Counted from the stretch's first letter, positions 1 through 9,519 are shown. The stretch: 64,000 nt of DNA from Bradyrhizobium sp. CSA207 (GCF_029051685.1 NZ_JAACFT010000009.1:124001-188000), one strand, 5' to 3'. Notes: generated by a model from the sequence alone, not told the origin. Translations and numbers: made by a program.

Positions 1-367
1 GCGTGCGTTCGGAATGCGCGATGCCGCGGCCTGCCGTCATCAGGTTCATGGCGCCGGGCTGGATCTCCCGGACGTTGCCCTCGCTGTCGCGATGCATGAT
101 CGCGCCGTCGAACAGATAGGTGACGGTGGCAAGCCCGATATGCGGATGCGGCCGCACGTCCATGCCTTTGCCGGACATGAACTGGACCGGGCCGAAATGG
201 TCGAAGAAGATGAAGGGACCGACCATCTGCCGCTTGCCATGCGGCAGCGCGCGCCGCACCTGAAATCCGTCGCCGAGATCGCGGGTGCGCGGCACGATGA
301 CGAGGTCGAGCGCATCGCAGGACATGGGATCGCCGAGCACCGGATCGTTGGAGGGTTGCCAGCTCAT
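1..367 (-). CDS. pirin family protein (3' part outside window)
   Basis: Cupin-fold pirin. Only the first 122 codons are visible because the gene runs off the left edge. Residues 74-88 read [15 protein letters not shown], the pirin metal-site signature, and RGIAHSE follows near residue 114, giving a further histidine. Pirins bind a metal, usually iron; some have quercetin dioxygenase activity, but the role here cannot be told from sequence. The ATG at 367 is preceded by AAGGAG at a good distance, which fixes the start. Confidence 0.9.
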   Translation of the reverse strand, partial: MSWQPSNDPVLGDPMSCDALDLVIVPRTRDLGDGFQVRRALPHGKRQMVGPFIFFDHFGPVQFMSGKGMDVRPHPHIGLATVTYLFDGAIMHRDSEGNVREIQPGAMNLMTAGRGIAHSERT

Positions 368-501
368 GGTAAAACTCCTTCTGAACTTCTTGGGCACGAC
401 CCTAGCAGGATTTGGCATCGCCGTCGCGGCAAAGCCCGCTTTCGGGTGGCAATAGCTCCACACGCTCCGCTGTCATCGTCTCGCTCCGGTGTCAGCCGCG
501 A

Positions 502-590
502 AGGCGGGGCATCCAGTACGCCGCGGCCTCTCGGCTTGCTCATTAGCCTCTCGGAGTACTGGATCGCCCGGTCAAGCCGGGCGACGACAG
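502..590. repeat. intergenic palindromic repeat, family 1, copy A
   Basis: An inverted pair of arms with GGGGCATCCAGTACGCCGCGG on one side and GGAGTACTGGATCGCCCGG on the other. Related copies lie at 26011-26133 and 30726-30828. It fills most of the gap between the pirin and AraC-type genes. The reading frames across it are repeat-encoded and not genes. Confidence 0.75.
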
Positions 591-719
591 TTGTGGATGA
601 CAAGTTGAGGGTGTGCCTGATGAGGCGCCGCTCTCCGCTCGGTTCGGATGGTCCTTGAAAATGTCAGTGCGACGGAGGATGTTCGGCTTCTCTTCGCAGG
701 CCGTTGCGCAATATTCGAT

Positions 720-1784
720 ATGACCCTCGCCGCCCTTGAACTCGCGTTCCGCTCAGCCGCCGTCGCGCTGCTACTGATGTTGGCTGCGTCATTGCTCGCG
801 GATTTTCGCAACGTGCTGGCGGCCCGGCTCGGCGCCGCCTTCGCGCTCGGGTCGGCCGCGCATGCGGCAAGCTATTCCGTTGGCGTATCGTCTCTGGTCC
901 CGGCCTGGCATGCGCCGCCGATCGCGCTGTCGACCGGCAATATCGTGGTGTTCTGGCTGTTCACGCGCGCGCTGTTTGACGACGATTTCTGCCTGCGCTG
1001 GTGGCATGGATTGATCTGGGGGCTGGTGACCGCCTTCAGCTTCATCGGGTGCCTCTGGATTGCACCGGGCGGGAACGTCCGTTTCTCCGTCACTATGGTC
1101 GATCTGATCGTGCTCGGCTTCATCGCGCTTGCCGTCGTGCAGACGATCGCCTCGTGGCCGGCCGATCTGGTCGAGAGCCGCCGCAATGTCCGCGTCTTCA
1201 CCGTCTGCGCCGCTGCGCTCTATGGCGGGTTGAACGCGCTGCTCCAGATCTTTGTTGCCGGCCGTGATGTCGGCGGTCTCGCCGACACGATCAATGCCGG
1301 CGTGCTCGCCTGCATCGTCGCGGCCATCGCTTACGCCATGCTGCGGGTCGACGGCGCCGACCTGTTTCCAGTCGCCGCGGAGGCCGCTCCGGCGATCGAG
1401 CCGAGTCCGCCCGCTGCGGCCGAGGATGCTGCCGACCAAAAGCTGATCGATGCCTTGATGCGTTTGATGGCGGACGAGCGGATCTATCGCCACGAGAACA
1501 TCACCATCGGCGTGCTGGCGGGCCGGCTGAAAATTCCGGAATACCGGCTGCGCCGGCTGATCAACCAGCGGCTCGGCTACCGCAACTTCAACGTCTTCCT
1601 GAACAACCACCGGATCGAGGAGGTCAAGGCCGCACTCGCCGATCCCGCCCAGGCCGCGGTGCCCGTCATCACCATCGCCATGGACGCCGGCTTCCAGTCG
1701 CTCGGCCCTTTCAACCGCGCCTTCAAGGCGGTCACAGGCGTGACGCCGACGGAGTATCGGCGGCTCAAGGTGAATGCGATCTGA
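720..1784 (+). CDS. AraC family regulator with membrane-spanning N-terminal domain
   Basis: The N-terminal 220 residues or so are hydrophobic, with six or seven probable membrane segments (for example AAVALLLMLAASLLADF near the start). The last 100 residues form an AraC-type double helix-turn-helix: ITIGVLAGRLKIPEYRLRRL followed by ITIAMDAGFQSLGPFNRAFK and TPTEYR. The protein probably senses a membrane or extracellular signal and acts on DNA at the membrane. An in-frame ATG at 648 would add 24 residues of poor character; 720 gives the membrane-type start usual for such proteins. The secreted serine hydrolase gene just downstream on the same strand is the obvious candidate target. Confidence 0.8.
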   Translation: MTLAALELAFRSAAVALLLMLAASLLADFRNVLAARLGAAFALGSAAHAASYSVGVSSLVPAWHAPPIALSTGNIVVFWLFTRALFDDDFCLRWWHGLIWGLVTAFSFIGCLWIAPGGNVRFSVTMVDLIVLGFIALAVVQTIASWPADLVESRRNVRVFTVCAAALYGGLNALLQIFVAGRDVGGLADTINAGVLACIVAAIAYAMLRVDGADLFPVAAEAAPAIEPSPPAAAEDAADQKLIDALMRLMADERIYRHENITIGVLAGRLKIPEYRLRRLINQRLGYRNFNVFLNNHRIEEVKAALADPAQAAVPVITIAMDAGFQSLGPFNRAFKAVTGVTPTEYRRLKVNAI

Positions 1785-1931
1785 TCTCTAAGCCGCTGGA
1801 ATAATTGGATAATTTTGGAATCGGCAAGCCTTTGCGAAGCTTCGGCGAGGTCGTTTTCCAAATCCGGCGAGCAGATCTCGCACGCATCCCGCTTCATCCC
1901 CGGCACACCTCGCCCAAGCCGGAGAAAGCCC

Positions 1932-3359
1932 GTGATCCGCCGCCGCAAGATCGTCCTCCTCACCACCGCCATCGCCTGTGCCGGCCTCGCGCTCGGCGCG
2001 GCGCGCGCCCGCGACGTGCCGAAGGTCGCTACCGGCTTCGTCGCCGACATCCTCTGCGCCGAGACGTTCGTCTCAAACCTCGACCCCCGGCGCAATTTCA
2101 GCGAGACCGCCGATGCGATGCCCGGCACCGGCCTGATCACCTGGGCGATGGACTACTGGGTCGACCGTGCGCGCAAGGACGTCACCGTGACATTGTTCGG
2201 CATCGGCCGCAGCCATGCCGTCTACCGCGAGGGGCTCGGCTGCACGCTCGATCATGGCGCGGCGCTCGCCGACGTGACACTGCCCGCGGATGACAGGCAG
2301 CCGGCGCTGCTGCCGGAGATCGCCGGCCCGTCGATCGTGTCGCCGCAAACTCCGCAACTGGCCGCCGGGCTCGACCGCGCCTTCACTGAACCCGCGCAGC
2401 CGCCCTTCCGCCGCACCCGCGCCGTCGTCGTCATGAAAGCTGGCCGCGTCATCGCTGAGCGCTATGCGGATGGCATTGGACTGGAAACGCCGCTGCTCGG
2501 CTTCTCCATGACGAAATCGGTGACCTCGGCGCTGATCGGCGTGCTGGTGCGCCAAGGCAAGCTGAAGCTCAATGGGCCCGCGCCGGTCGCCGCCTGGAAG
2601 GACCCGGATGATCCGCGCCATGCCATCACCGTCGATCAGCTGCTGCGTCACACCGCTGGCCTTGCCCTCGGCAGTTCGCTGCAGGCCTCGCTCGGCTCCG
2701 CCTTCGAGCCGGTCAATCGCATGAAGTTCATGAAAGGCGACATGGCCGCCTATGCCGAAAGCATGCCGCTCGAGACCGCGCCGGGCACCGCGTGGAATTA
2801 TCACGACGGCAACCCCATCATCCTCTCGCATCTGATCCGCAACGCGACCGGTGGCAATCCGGCCGACGTACTTGCCTTCGCGCGCCGCGAACTTTTCGCG
2901 CCGCTCGGCATGCGCCACGTCACGCTTCAGCTTGACGGTGCCGGCACCGTGGAAGGATCGAGCGAGATGCTGGCCTCCGCGCGCGACTGGGCACGCTTCG
3001 CCCAGCTCTATCTCAATGACGGCATGGCCGGCGGCAAGCGCATCCTGCCGGAGGGATGGGTGCGTTACTCGGCCTCGGCAACGCCGCACGCATGGGTCGG
3101 CATCGGCGCCGGCTTCTGGACCAACCAAGGCGACGGCTTTGGCGCAACCTATCGCATCGAGCACGGCTGGCCGCGCGATGCGTTCTTTGCCAAGGGAACG
3201 ATCGGGCAATATGCGATCGTGATTCCATCGGAGCGCCTGGTCATCGTCCGCCTGGGCCGTTCGCCCAACTGGCCGCCGGAAGCGGATGGCGTGTTTCAGC
3301 TCGTGCGGGATGTGGTGGCAGCAACGAGCGAGAAGGGGAAGATGGCGGGGACGGATTAG
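1932..3359 (+). CDS. secreted serine hydrolase, beta-lactamase/class C esterase family
   Basis: A 475-residue protein of the serine beta-lactamase-like family (esterases, 6-aminohexanoate-dimer hydrolases). The start is GTG 1932, eight or so bases after GGAGAA; the frame is open further upstream, but a start there would put 39 non-signal residues ahead of a clean signal peptide (RRRKIVLLTTAIACAGLALGAARA). The catalytic SxxK motif is SMTKS, with Ser192 and Lys195. WNYHDGN supplies the second-motif Tyr. The substrate cannot be deduced. It sits about 150 bp behind the membrane AraC-type regulator, on the same strand. Confidence 0.85.
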   Translation: MIRRRKIVLLTTAIACAGLALGAARARDVPKVATGFVADILCAETFVSNLDPRRNFSETADAMPGTGLITWAMDYWVDRARKDVTVTLFGIGRSHAVYREGLGCTLDHGAALADVTLPADDRQPALLPEIAGPSIVSPQTPQLAAGLDRAFTEPAQPPFRRTRAVVVMKAGRVIAERYADGIGLETPLLGFSMTKSVTSALIGVLVRQGKLKLNGPAPVAAWKDPDDPRHAITVDQLLRHTAGLALGSSLQASLGSAFEPVNRMKFMKGDMAAYAESMPLETAPGTAWNYHDGNPIILSHLIRNATGGNPADVLAFARRELFAPLGMRHVTLQLDGAGTVEGSSEMLASARDWARFAQLYLNDGMAGGKRILPEGWVRYSASATPHAWVGIGAGFWTNQGDGFGATYRIEHGWPRDAFFAKGTIGQYAIVIPSERLVIVRLGRSPNWPPEADGVFQLVRDVVAATSEKGKMAGTD

Positions 3360-3370
3360 CGGCGTTCTTT

Positions 3371-3522
3371 CCCTTCTCCCCTTGTGGGAGAAGGTGGCGC
3401 GAAGCGCCGGATGAGGGGTCTCTATCCACCGATTCAATCGCTAGAGATTCATTCGCGGAGAGAGACCCCTCACCCGGCTCGCCGCTTCGCGGCGATCCAC
3501 CCTCTCCCACAGGGGGCGAGGG
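3371..3522. repeat. intergenic inverted repeat, family 2 (CCCTCTCCC type), copy a
   Basis: Outer arms CCCTTCTCCCCTTGTGGGAG and CCCTCTCCCACAGGGGGCGAG enclose inner arms ATGAGGGGTCTCT and AGAGACCCCTCACCC. It lies between two convergent genes. Other family 2 members are at 7885-8084 and, with a gene in the middle, at 15870-16360. Confidence 0.85.
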
Positions 3523-3540
3523 TGCAGTGCCGATGCCGCG

Positions 3541-4911
3541 CTACTGCCTCCCCAGCTCCGTCGCCTTCGCCACGCGGTCGAACCGCTCGAGCGACATGAT
3601 CGCATCCGCGAACTTCTCCGCCCGTGCATTCAGCACCGGCCGTGCCAAGGTCAAAAACTTCTGCTGCATCGCTTGCGCATCCGGGAAGGAGGTCGGCTCG
3701 CCGGAGGGATCGGCGTAGAGGCGCTCGTGCACGCCGTCATCGGTGGTGATGCTGACGCGCGCGCCGAACGGATGGGGGCGGCCGATCTCGAGCCGGTCGT
3801 CCTGCACCACGTCGAACTTGTCGGCGAGTGCGTCGATCGCGGCATCGCCGAGCCGGTCATAATCGTCCCAGCCGAAGCTGCCCTGATCGAGCGCGAGCGC
3901 GCCGGTGAAGAACATCGAGAACTGGCCGCCGACGATCGAGGTGGGATGGCGTTTGGTCGCGGCGTCGCCGGTCAGCGTGATGCCGTTGCGATGCAGGCCG
4001 ATCTCGACGCGCTTGACCTGGTCGGGGGTCAGATTGTGCTCACGCCGCATCGCGATCAGCGCATCGATCGCGGCATGGGTGTAGCGGCAGCTCGGATACG
4101 GCTTGACGCCGATCTTCATGGTCTCATAGGTCTTGCCGAGCCCGGCGACGGCCTTGTCCGGATGTGCGTCGTCGGTATAGCCCGCGAGCAGACCGTGCTT
4201 GCCTTCGACCGATTCCGTCGCGCCGACGAAATCGTTGCGCGCCAGTGTCGCGGCGATCACGCCGTTCATCGCGGCGGCGCCGACCTGGTAGCGCTTGTTC
4301 CAGGCGCCGTTCACCAGAAATTGCAGCGAGCCTGCCGCCTGGCTGCCGGCAACGCCGAAGGCGGCGATGATCTGCTTCTCGGAGAGGCCGAACAGCTTGG
4401 CCGCTGCCGCCGCCGCGCCGTAGGTGCCTGCGGTCGCGGTCGGATGGAAGCCGCGGGCATAGTGTGAAGTCGGGTCGAGCGCATTGCCGAGGCGGCAGCA
4501 GACCTCGTAACCAGCGACGATCGCGGTCAGCACGTCGCGGCCGGAAGCGCCGACCATCTCGCCGAGGGCGAAGGTGGCGGGAACGACCGGCGCGCTCGGA
4601 TGCAGCGAGGAATCGGCGTGGGTATCGTCGAAATCGAGGGAGTGGCCGAGCGCGCCGTTGAGCAGCGCCGCGACCGCCGGCGTCCAGGTCTTAGCATCGC
4701 CGAACACGGTGGACTCGCCCTTGGTGTCGAGCGCCAGCGCCTCCAGCATTTTCAGCAGCGACGGGGTGGATTCCGCCTCCCGCCTCGCCCGGATCGCGCT
4801 GCCGAGGAAATCCAGCGTCAGCACCTTGGCGCGATCCAGCACTTCTGCCGGAATATCCTGATATTTCAGGCTGGCGACATAGGCGGCGAGCGTTGCGGTT
4901 TCGTGGGCCAT
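3541..4911 (-). CDS. MmgE/PrpD family protein
   Basis: A 456-residue full-length member of the MmgE/PrpD family, which includes 2-methylcitrate dehydratase, cis-aconitate decarboxylase and many uncharacterised lyases. Recognisable stretches are LTLDFLGSAIRARR near residue 35, NGALGHSLDFDDTHADSSLHPS around 90-110 (the conserved HxLDFDD segment) and GVKPYPSCRYTHAAIDAL in the C-terminal half. No other methylcitrate-cycle gene is nearby, so the substrate is open. It is convergent with the serine hydrolase gene, and divergent from the FUSC gene with only about 120 bp between starts. Confidence 0.85.
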   Translation of the reverse strand: MAHETATLAAYVASLKYQDIPAEVLDRAKVLTLDFLGSAIRARREAESTPSLLKMLEALALDTKGESTVFGDAKTWTPAVAALLNGALGHSLDFDDTHADSSLHPSAPVVPATFALGEMVGASGRDVLTAIVAGYEVCCRLGNALDPTSHYARGFHPTATAGTYGAAAAAAKLFGLSEKQIIAAFGVAGSQAAGSLQFLVNGAWNKRYQVGAAAMNGVIAATLARNDFVGATESVEGKHGLLAGYTDDAHPDKAVAGLGKTYETMKIGVKPYPSCRYTHAAIDALIAMRREHNLTPDQVKRVEIGLHRNGITLTGDAATKRHPTSIVGGQFSMFFTGALALDQGSFGWDDYDRLGDAAIDALADKFDVVQDDRLEIGRPHPFGARVSITTDDGVHERLYADPSGEPTSFPDAQAMQQKFLTLARPVLNARAEKFADAIMSLERFDRVAKATELGRQ

Positions 4912-5033
4912 CGTGTTTCCTCGTTTTGGCGCGCAAGTTAGGCGGGCTGATTTGGCCTTTCAAGCGGCCTTGCGGTCGCGGGCATCAGCTATGCTGCCGG
5001 CATGGACGGGACCGGCGACCGGGACATTTGGTG

Positions 5034-6149
5034 ATGACCCTCGCAAGACAGCTGTTCGACCGGATCCGGTCGCGGCGAACGCAGCTGGGACTGGCGATCC
5101 GCGTCACGGTGGCGGCGACCGCGGCCTACGCGATTGCCACTGCGCTGCATCTGTTGCTGCCGCTGTGGGCGGTGCTGACCTCGCTGATCGTGACCCAGAT
5201 GAGCGTCGGGCGCTCGCTGAAGGCGACGCGCGATTACATGCTCGGCACCATCGGCGGCGCCATCTATGGCGGCGCCATCGCGATCCTGATCCCCTATTCC
5301 AGCGAGGTCGGGTTGCTGGGCCTGCTGGTGCTCTCGGTCGCTCCGCTCGCCTTCATCGCCGCGATCAATCCGAGCCTCAGCGCTGCCACCGTGACGGCCG
5401 TGATCGTGCTGCTGGTTCCGACCATGCATCATTCCGATCCCATGACCTCGGCGATCGATCGCGTCAGCGAGGTCGGGGTCGGCGCCATCACGGGATTGCT
5501 GGTCTCCTTCGTGGTGCTGCCGTCGCGCGCGGTGCGGCAGATCCGCGCCAGCGCGGCCAAGCTGCTCGAACTGATCGCGGAGGCCTTCACCGAACTGCTC
5601 GCAGGGCTCACGCGCGGGCGCGACAACGACGCGCTGCACGGGATCCAGGACGGCATCGGCACAGCGATGGTCGGCCTCAACGCTATCGGCGCCGAGGCCG
5701 AACGCGAGCGCGCAGCGCGTCTGTCGAGCGGCCCCGACACCGGCCCGCTGCTGCGAACGATTTTGCGGCTGCGCCATGATGTCGTGATGATCGGCCGCGC
5801 CACCGTGGTGCCGCTGCCGGCCGACGTGCAGATCAGGCTCGCCGCGCCGCTGGCAGAGGTCAGCGCGGCGATTACGCGCTTCCTGCGGTCGGGAGCGGAA
5901 GCGCTTCGGGCCGGAGCCGGCGCGCCGCCGATCCATCCCGTGCATGTCGCGCTCCAGCATTACGCCGAAGCAGTCGCCGCCGTGCGCCAGGACGGCCTGA
6001 TCCGCGGCCAGCCCAGCGATACCGCCGAACGCTTTTTTGCGATCGGATTCTCGCTGGAGCAGATGCACCAGAATCTCTGCGATCTCGATCGGGTCGTCGG
6101 CGAATGGTCGGAGGCCGCCGCCGACAAGCCCGCGCGGGTTGCCGATTGA
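5034..6149 (+). CDS. FUSC family inner-membrane protein, putative aromatic acid exporter
   Basis: A 371-residue protein with about six hydrophobic segments in residues 20-180 and a soluble cytoplasmic tail, the layout of FUSC/ArAE-type efflux proteins (YccS/AaeB group). The core reads LWAVLTSLIVTQMSVGRSLKAT then DYMLGTIGGAIYGG, typical of the family. Export of aromatic carboxylates is the known role of AaeB relatives; that is only a family-level guess here. The frame is open further upstream, but ATG 5034 (or the adjacent GTG 5031) begins the membrane domain properly. Confidence 0.8.
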   Translation: MTLARQLFDRIRSRRTQLGLAIRVTVAATAAYAIATALHLLLPLWAVLTSLIVTQMSVGRSLKATRDYMLGTIGGAIYGGAIAILIPYSSEVGLLGLLVLSVAPLAFIAAINPSLSAATVTAVIVLLVPTMHHSDPMTSAIDRVSEVGVGAITGLLVSFVVLPSRAVRQIRASAAKLLELIAEAFTELLAGLTRGRDNDALHGIQDGIGTAMVGLNAIGAEAERERAARLSSGPDTGPLLRTILRLRHDVVMIGRATVVPLPADVQIRLAAPLAEVSAAITRFLRSGAEALRAGAGAPPIHPVHVALQHYAEAVAAVRQDGLIRGQPSDTAERFFAIGFSLEQMHQNLCDLDRVVGEWSEAAADKPARVAD

Positions 6150-6448
6150 TTATCGGGCCGGCTCCACGATGCGTCCCATCATGCCGCGCACCACGAGCTT
6201 GTGGAAGGGCATGATCAGCGTGAGGTAGCTTCGCCCGAGGTCTTCAGCCCGAACGGCGTCACCATAAGATTGCGCAGGCGCACCAGCACATCGACCCAGC
6301 GCGGTCCGTGCAGCACCATGCGGGTGCAGGCCTGCCGCGCATCGAGGCTGGCGGTGCCGATCTCGACGCGAAAGGCGTCGATGAACTGCGCGCCAGCGAG
6401 CACAGCATTCGCGTCGACATTTGGGGTAACTTCGTGGACGGAGCTCAT
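6150..6448 (-). pseudogene. DUF2867 protein gene with internal deletion
   Basis: The ATG at 6448 overlaps the stop of the MATE gene (ATGA), so the two were translationally coupled. The first 77 codons read as the N-terminal part of a DUF2867 protein (AFRVEIG..ARQACTRM...PRWVDVLVRLRNLMVTPFGLK) and end at a premature stop near 6215. A different frame then gives the family C-terminus, SYLTLIMPFHKLVVRGMMGR, ending at TAA 6150. The central part expected in this family, roughly 70-80 residues, is absent. A deletion fused the two ends out of frame at about 6230-6245. Confidence 0.75.
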
Positions 6449-7836
6449 CCGCCCAGTTTGCGCGCCAACATCCGAAACCGCAAGATCAGCAGCCCGGCAT
6501 AGATAAACGTCCCGATCGACAGCCCGATCCAGACGCCGACGGCACCAAGTCCGGCGTGAAAGGCCAGCACCCAGGCAATCGGGAACGCGATGCACCAATA
6601 GCCGATGGCGGCAAACACCAGCGTCATCCGCGTGTCATTGATGCCGCGCAGCGCGCCGCCCATGATGGTCTGGAGCCCGTCGGCGATGAAGAAGGTCGCG
6701 CCGACCAGGAGCAGCATTGCCGTCAGCTCGACGGTAGCCGCGCTGGATTCGCCGCTGCCGAAGAACAGCCGGCCCAGCGCGTAGCGGCCGAGCACGATTG
6801 CGATCGTGAGAGCGGACACCAGCGCGATCCCGAGCACGGCGGCGACGAGACCCGCGCGCTTCACCGCGAGCGGGTCGCCGCTGCCGAAGGCGTGGCCGAC
6901 CCGCACGGTCGCGGCCATGCCGATGCCGAGCGGAACCATGAATAGTACGGCCGTGACCTGGAGCGCGATCTGGTGCGCTGCCAGCGCGGTAGTCGAGATC
7001 AGCCCCATCAGCAGCGCAGCCGACGAGAACAGGCCATACTCCATCAGCAGGGACAGCGAGATCGGGGCGCCGATCATGACGAGCTCGCGCATCAACGGCC
7101 AGTCGATCCGCCAGAGATGGGCAAGCGGACGATAATCGGCGAACGGCTTTCGCAAGCCGACAATGGTGATCGCGGCAGCGAAGGTGCCGGCATTGACCAG
7201 CGTGGTTGCAACGCCGGCGCCGAGCAGGCCGAGCTCCGGAAGGCCGAACAGTCCGTGGATCAGGACATAAACCAGCGCGGCATTGGCGGGGATCGCCGCG
7301 AGCGTGATCCACAGCGGCGCCAGCGGCCGGTTCACCGCGCTCATCATGCTGCGCAGTGCGACGAAGCCCAGCGCCGGCGCGATGCCCCAGGCCAGCCCGT
7401 TCAGATAGTGTTGGGCAAGGCTTGCGGAATGTGGCGCCTGTCCGAGCGCCAGCAGGATCTGCTCGCCATAAAGCGGCGAGGCCATCATCGGCAGCGAGAT
7501 CAGCAGCGCGACCCACAAGCCGGCCCGCAAGGCGTGTCGAAGCCGCTTGACGTCGCCGGCCCCAAACGCCTGCGCCGCCAGCGGCGACACAGCCACCACG
7601 AGCCCGAGCCCGAACGTGAAGCTGACGAAATAAACCGTATGCGCCAGCGCGGCGGCCGCCACCGCGTCCTCGCCGAGCCGGCCGATCAGCGCGAGATCGG
7701 TCGTCATCATCGCGATCTGTCCGAGCTGCGTCAGCATCATCGGCACGGCCAGCCGCAGCGTCTCGGCGAATTCATCGGCGAGACGGTTGGCCTGCACGCC
7801 TTGCGGCTGCGAACGAGGCTTGACGGTGTCGAGCAT
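6445..7836 (-). CDS. MATE family multidrug efflux transporter
   Basis: A 463-residue, twelve-segment membrane protein of the NorM/MATE class, an exporter of cationic drugs and metabolites driven by Na+ or H+. The first helix region reads TLRLAVPMMLTQLGQIAMMT followed by TDLALIGRLGEDAVAAAAL, the classic MATE N-terminal lobe; the second lobe starts near LAHLWRIDWPLMRELVMIGAP. Length matches the family. Its last codons overlap the start of the degraded DUF2867 gene. Confidence 0.92.
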   Translation of the reverse strand: MLDTVKPRSQPQGVQANRLADEFAETLRLAVPMMLTQLGQIAMMTTDLALIGRLGEDAVAAAALAHTVYFVSFTFGLGLVVAVSPLAAQAFGAGDVKRLRHALRAGLWVALLISLPMMASPLYGEQILLALGQAPHSASLAQHYLNGLAWGIAPALGFVALRSMMSAVNRPLAPLWITLAAIPANAALVYVLIHGLFGLPELGLLGAGVATTLVNAGTFAAAITIVGLRKPFADYRPLAHLWRIDWPLMRELVMIGAPISLSLLMEYGLFSSAALLMGLISTTALAAHQIALQVTAVLFMVPLGIGMAATVRVGHAFGSGDPLAVKRAGLVAAVLGIALVSALTIAIVLGRYALGRLFFGSGESSAATVELTAMLLLVGATFFIADGLQTIMGGALRGINDTRMTLVFAAIGYWCIAFPIAWVLAFHAGLGAVGVWIGLSIGTFIYAGLLILRFRMLARKLGG

Positions 7837-7884
7837 GGCCGGTCAATAACACAGCCACACGTCGAAAGCATGGCCCGGCTTTTT

Positions 7885-8084
7885 CCCTCTCCCCTTGTGG
7901 GAGAGGGTGGCTCGCAGCTTAGCGGCGAGACGGGTGAGGGGTCTCTCTCCGCGCGTAAATCTCTTGCAATGGATTCGCGGAGGCAACCCCTCATCCGGCG
8001 CCATAGCCGAAGCTTCGCTTCGGCGTTCTTAAGAACGGCAGCCGAAGGCTGCCTATGCCACCTTCTCCCACAAGGGGAGAAGGG
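7885..8084. repeat. intergenic inverted repeat, family 2, copy b
   Basis: Left arm CCCTCTCCCCTTGTGGGAG..GGGTGAGGGGTCTCT and right arm ACCCCTCATCCGG..CTTCTCCCACAAGGGGAG. The 80-base centre contains a small hairpin (CGAAGCTTCGCTTCGG) and no gene. It occupies the whole gap between the MATE and MurA-like genes. Confidence 0.85.
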
Positions 8085-8093
8085 AAGGAGGCC

Positions 8094-9389
8094 TCAGCCC
8101 TTGCGCTCGGGCACGCGCTTGATCCTGGCGCCGAGCGCGTTCAGCCGTTCCTCGATGCGCTCGTAGCCGCGCTCGATCTGGTCGGCGTTGTTGATCGTCG
8201 ATGTGCCCTCGGCGCAGACCGCCGCAAGCAGCATCGCCATGCCGGCGCGGATGTCCGGTGAGGTCATCGGTGCGCCGCGCAGGCGGCTTGGTCCGGCAAT
8301 GATGGCGCGGTGCGGGTCGCACAGCACGATGCGCGCGCCCATCGCGATCAGCTTGTCGACGAAGAACATCCGCGACTCGAACATCTTTTCGAACATCAGG
8401 ATCACGCCTTCGCATTGCGTGGCGGTGACGATTGCGATCGACATCAGGTCGGCGGGGAAGGCCGGCCAGGGCTGGTCCTCCAGCTTCGGCACGTGGCCGC
8501 CGAAATCGTCCTGGATCTTCAGCGTCTGGTTGGAGGGCACGATCAGGTCGTCACCCTCGACGCGGCAGACGATGCCGAGCCGTTCGAACCCCATGCGGAT
8601 CGAGCGCAGATGCTCGACGCCGGCGCGCACGATGCGCAAGGGCGAGCGGGTCACGGCGCCAAGTCCGATCAGCGAGCCGACCTCGATATGGTCGGGCTGG
8701 ATCCTGTAGGTCGCTGAACGCAGCGTTGCCGGCCCGTGCACGATCATGGTGTTGGTGCCGATGCCTTCGATCTTCGCGCCGAGCGCGACCAGGAAGTTGG
8801 CGAGGTCCTGCACATGCGGCTCGGAGGCGGCGTTGCGCAAATACGTGATGCCGTCGGCGGCCACGGCCGCGACCAGCGCGTTCTCGGTCGCGGTGACGCT
8901 GGGCTCGTCCAGGAACACGTCGGCACCGGTGAGCTTCGAAGCGCGAAATTCAAGCCGGTCGGTCGCGGTCACCTTGGCCCCGAGCTGCTCCAGCGCCAGC
9001 ATGTGCGTGTCCAGCCGGCGCCGGCCGATGACGTCGCCGCCGGGCGGCGGCAGCATCACCTCGCCGCAGCGGGCGAGCAGGGGACCTGCGAGCAGGATCG
9101 AGGCGCGGATGCGGACGCAGAGCTCGGGATCGAGATCGGCGGCGCGGATGCTCTTGGCGTGAATAACAAGCGTATTGCGGGCGGTCCATTCGGCCGACGC
9201 GCCGACCGAGCGGATCAGCTCGACCAGCGTTTCGGTGTCGCGGATCCGCGGCACGTTCTCCAGCGTCACCGGATGCTCGGTGAGCAGCGCGGCCGCGATG
9301 ATCGGCAGCGCCGAATTCTTGTTGCCGGACGGCTCGATTGAACCCGAGAGCCGGTGACCGCCCTCGACGATATATTGGATGGGCGCCAC
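8094..9389 (-). CDS. murA: UDP-N-acetylglucosamine 1-carboxyvinyltransferase (MurA-like), Cys-to-Asp variant
   Basis: A 431-residue enolpyruvyl transferase; MurA adds enolpyruvate from PEP to UDP-GlcNAc, the first committed step of peptidoglycan synthesis. GTG 9389 gives the expected N-terminus with EPSGNKN (Lys24, the conserved active-site lysine). The mobile loop reads PPPGGDVIGRRRLDTH, where E. coli MurA has LPGGCTIGARPVDLH: the catalytic Cys is replaced by Asp119, while the following Arg and Asp are kept. A Cys-to-Asp change at this site is known in mycobacterial and chlamydial MurA and gives fosfomycin insensitivity. The loop also differs from the usual alphaproteobacterial MurA, so this may be a second, MurA-like paralogue. 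Confidence 0.85.
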   Translation of the reverse strand: MAPIQYIVEGGHRLSGSIEPSGNKNSALPIIAAALLTEHPVTLENVPRIRDTETLVELIRSVGASAEWTARNTLVIHAKSIRAADLDPELCVRIRASILLAGPLLARCGEVMLPPPGGDVIGRRRLDTHMLALEQLGAKVTATDRLEFRASKLTGADVFLDEPSVTATENALVAAVAADGITYLRNAASEPHVQDLANFLVALGAKIEGIGTNTMIVHGPATLRSATYRIQPDHIEVGSLIGLGAVTRSPLRIVRAGVEHLRSIRMGFERLGIVCRVEGDDLIVPSNQTLKIQDDFGGHVPKLEDQPWPAFPADLMSIAIVTATQCEGVILMFEKMFESRMFFVDKLIAMGARIVLCDPHRAIIAGPSRLRGAPMTSPDIRAGMAMLLAAVCAEGTSTINNADQIERGYERIEERLNALGARIKRVPERKG

Positions 9390-9519
9390 TTGGGTCTCTC
9401 GTTGTCGTGTGGGTGAGGCGGAGCCGGTTTGGAGGCGGAAACTACCGAGAATTGAGCGAGGTAGCAATTCTGCACTTGTCGCGGATTGGGTCGCTTCGCA
9501 GCCACGAAGAAGGTGCGCT

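Noticed and set aside
364..603. 79-codon frame between pirin and AraC genes
   Set aside because: Encoded by the palindromic repeat; the same peptide pattern recurs at other copies of family 1.
2073..3437. 454-codon minus-strand frame opposite the serine hydrolase
   Set aside because: His/Arg/Gly-rich antisense product; the plus strand has signal peptide and SxxK motif.
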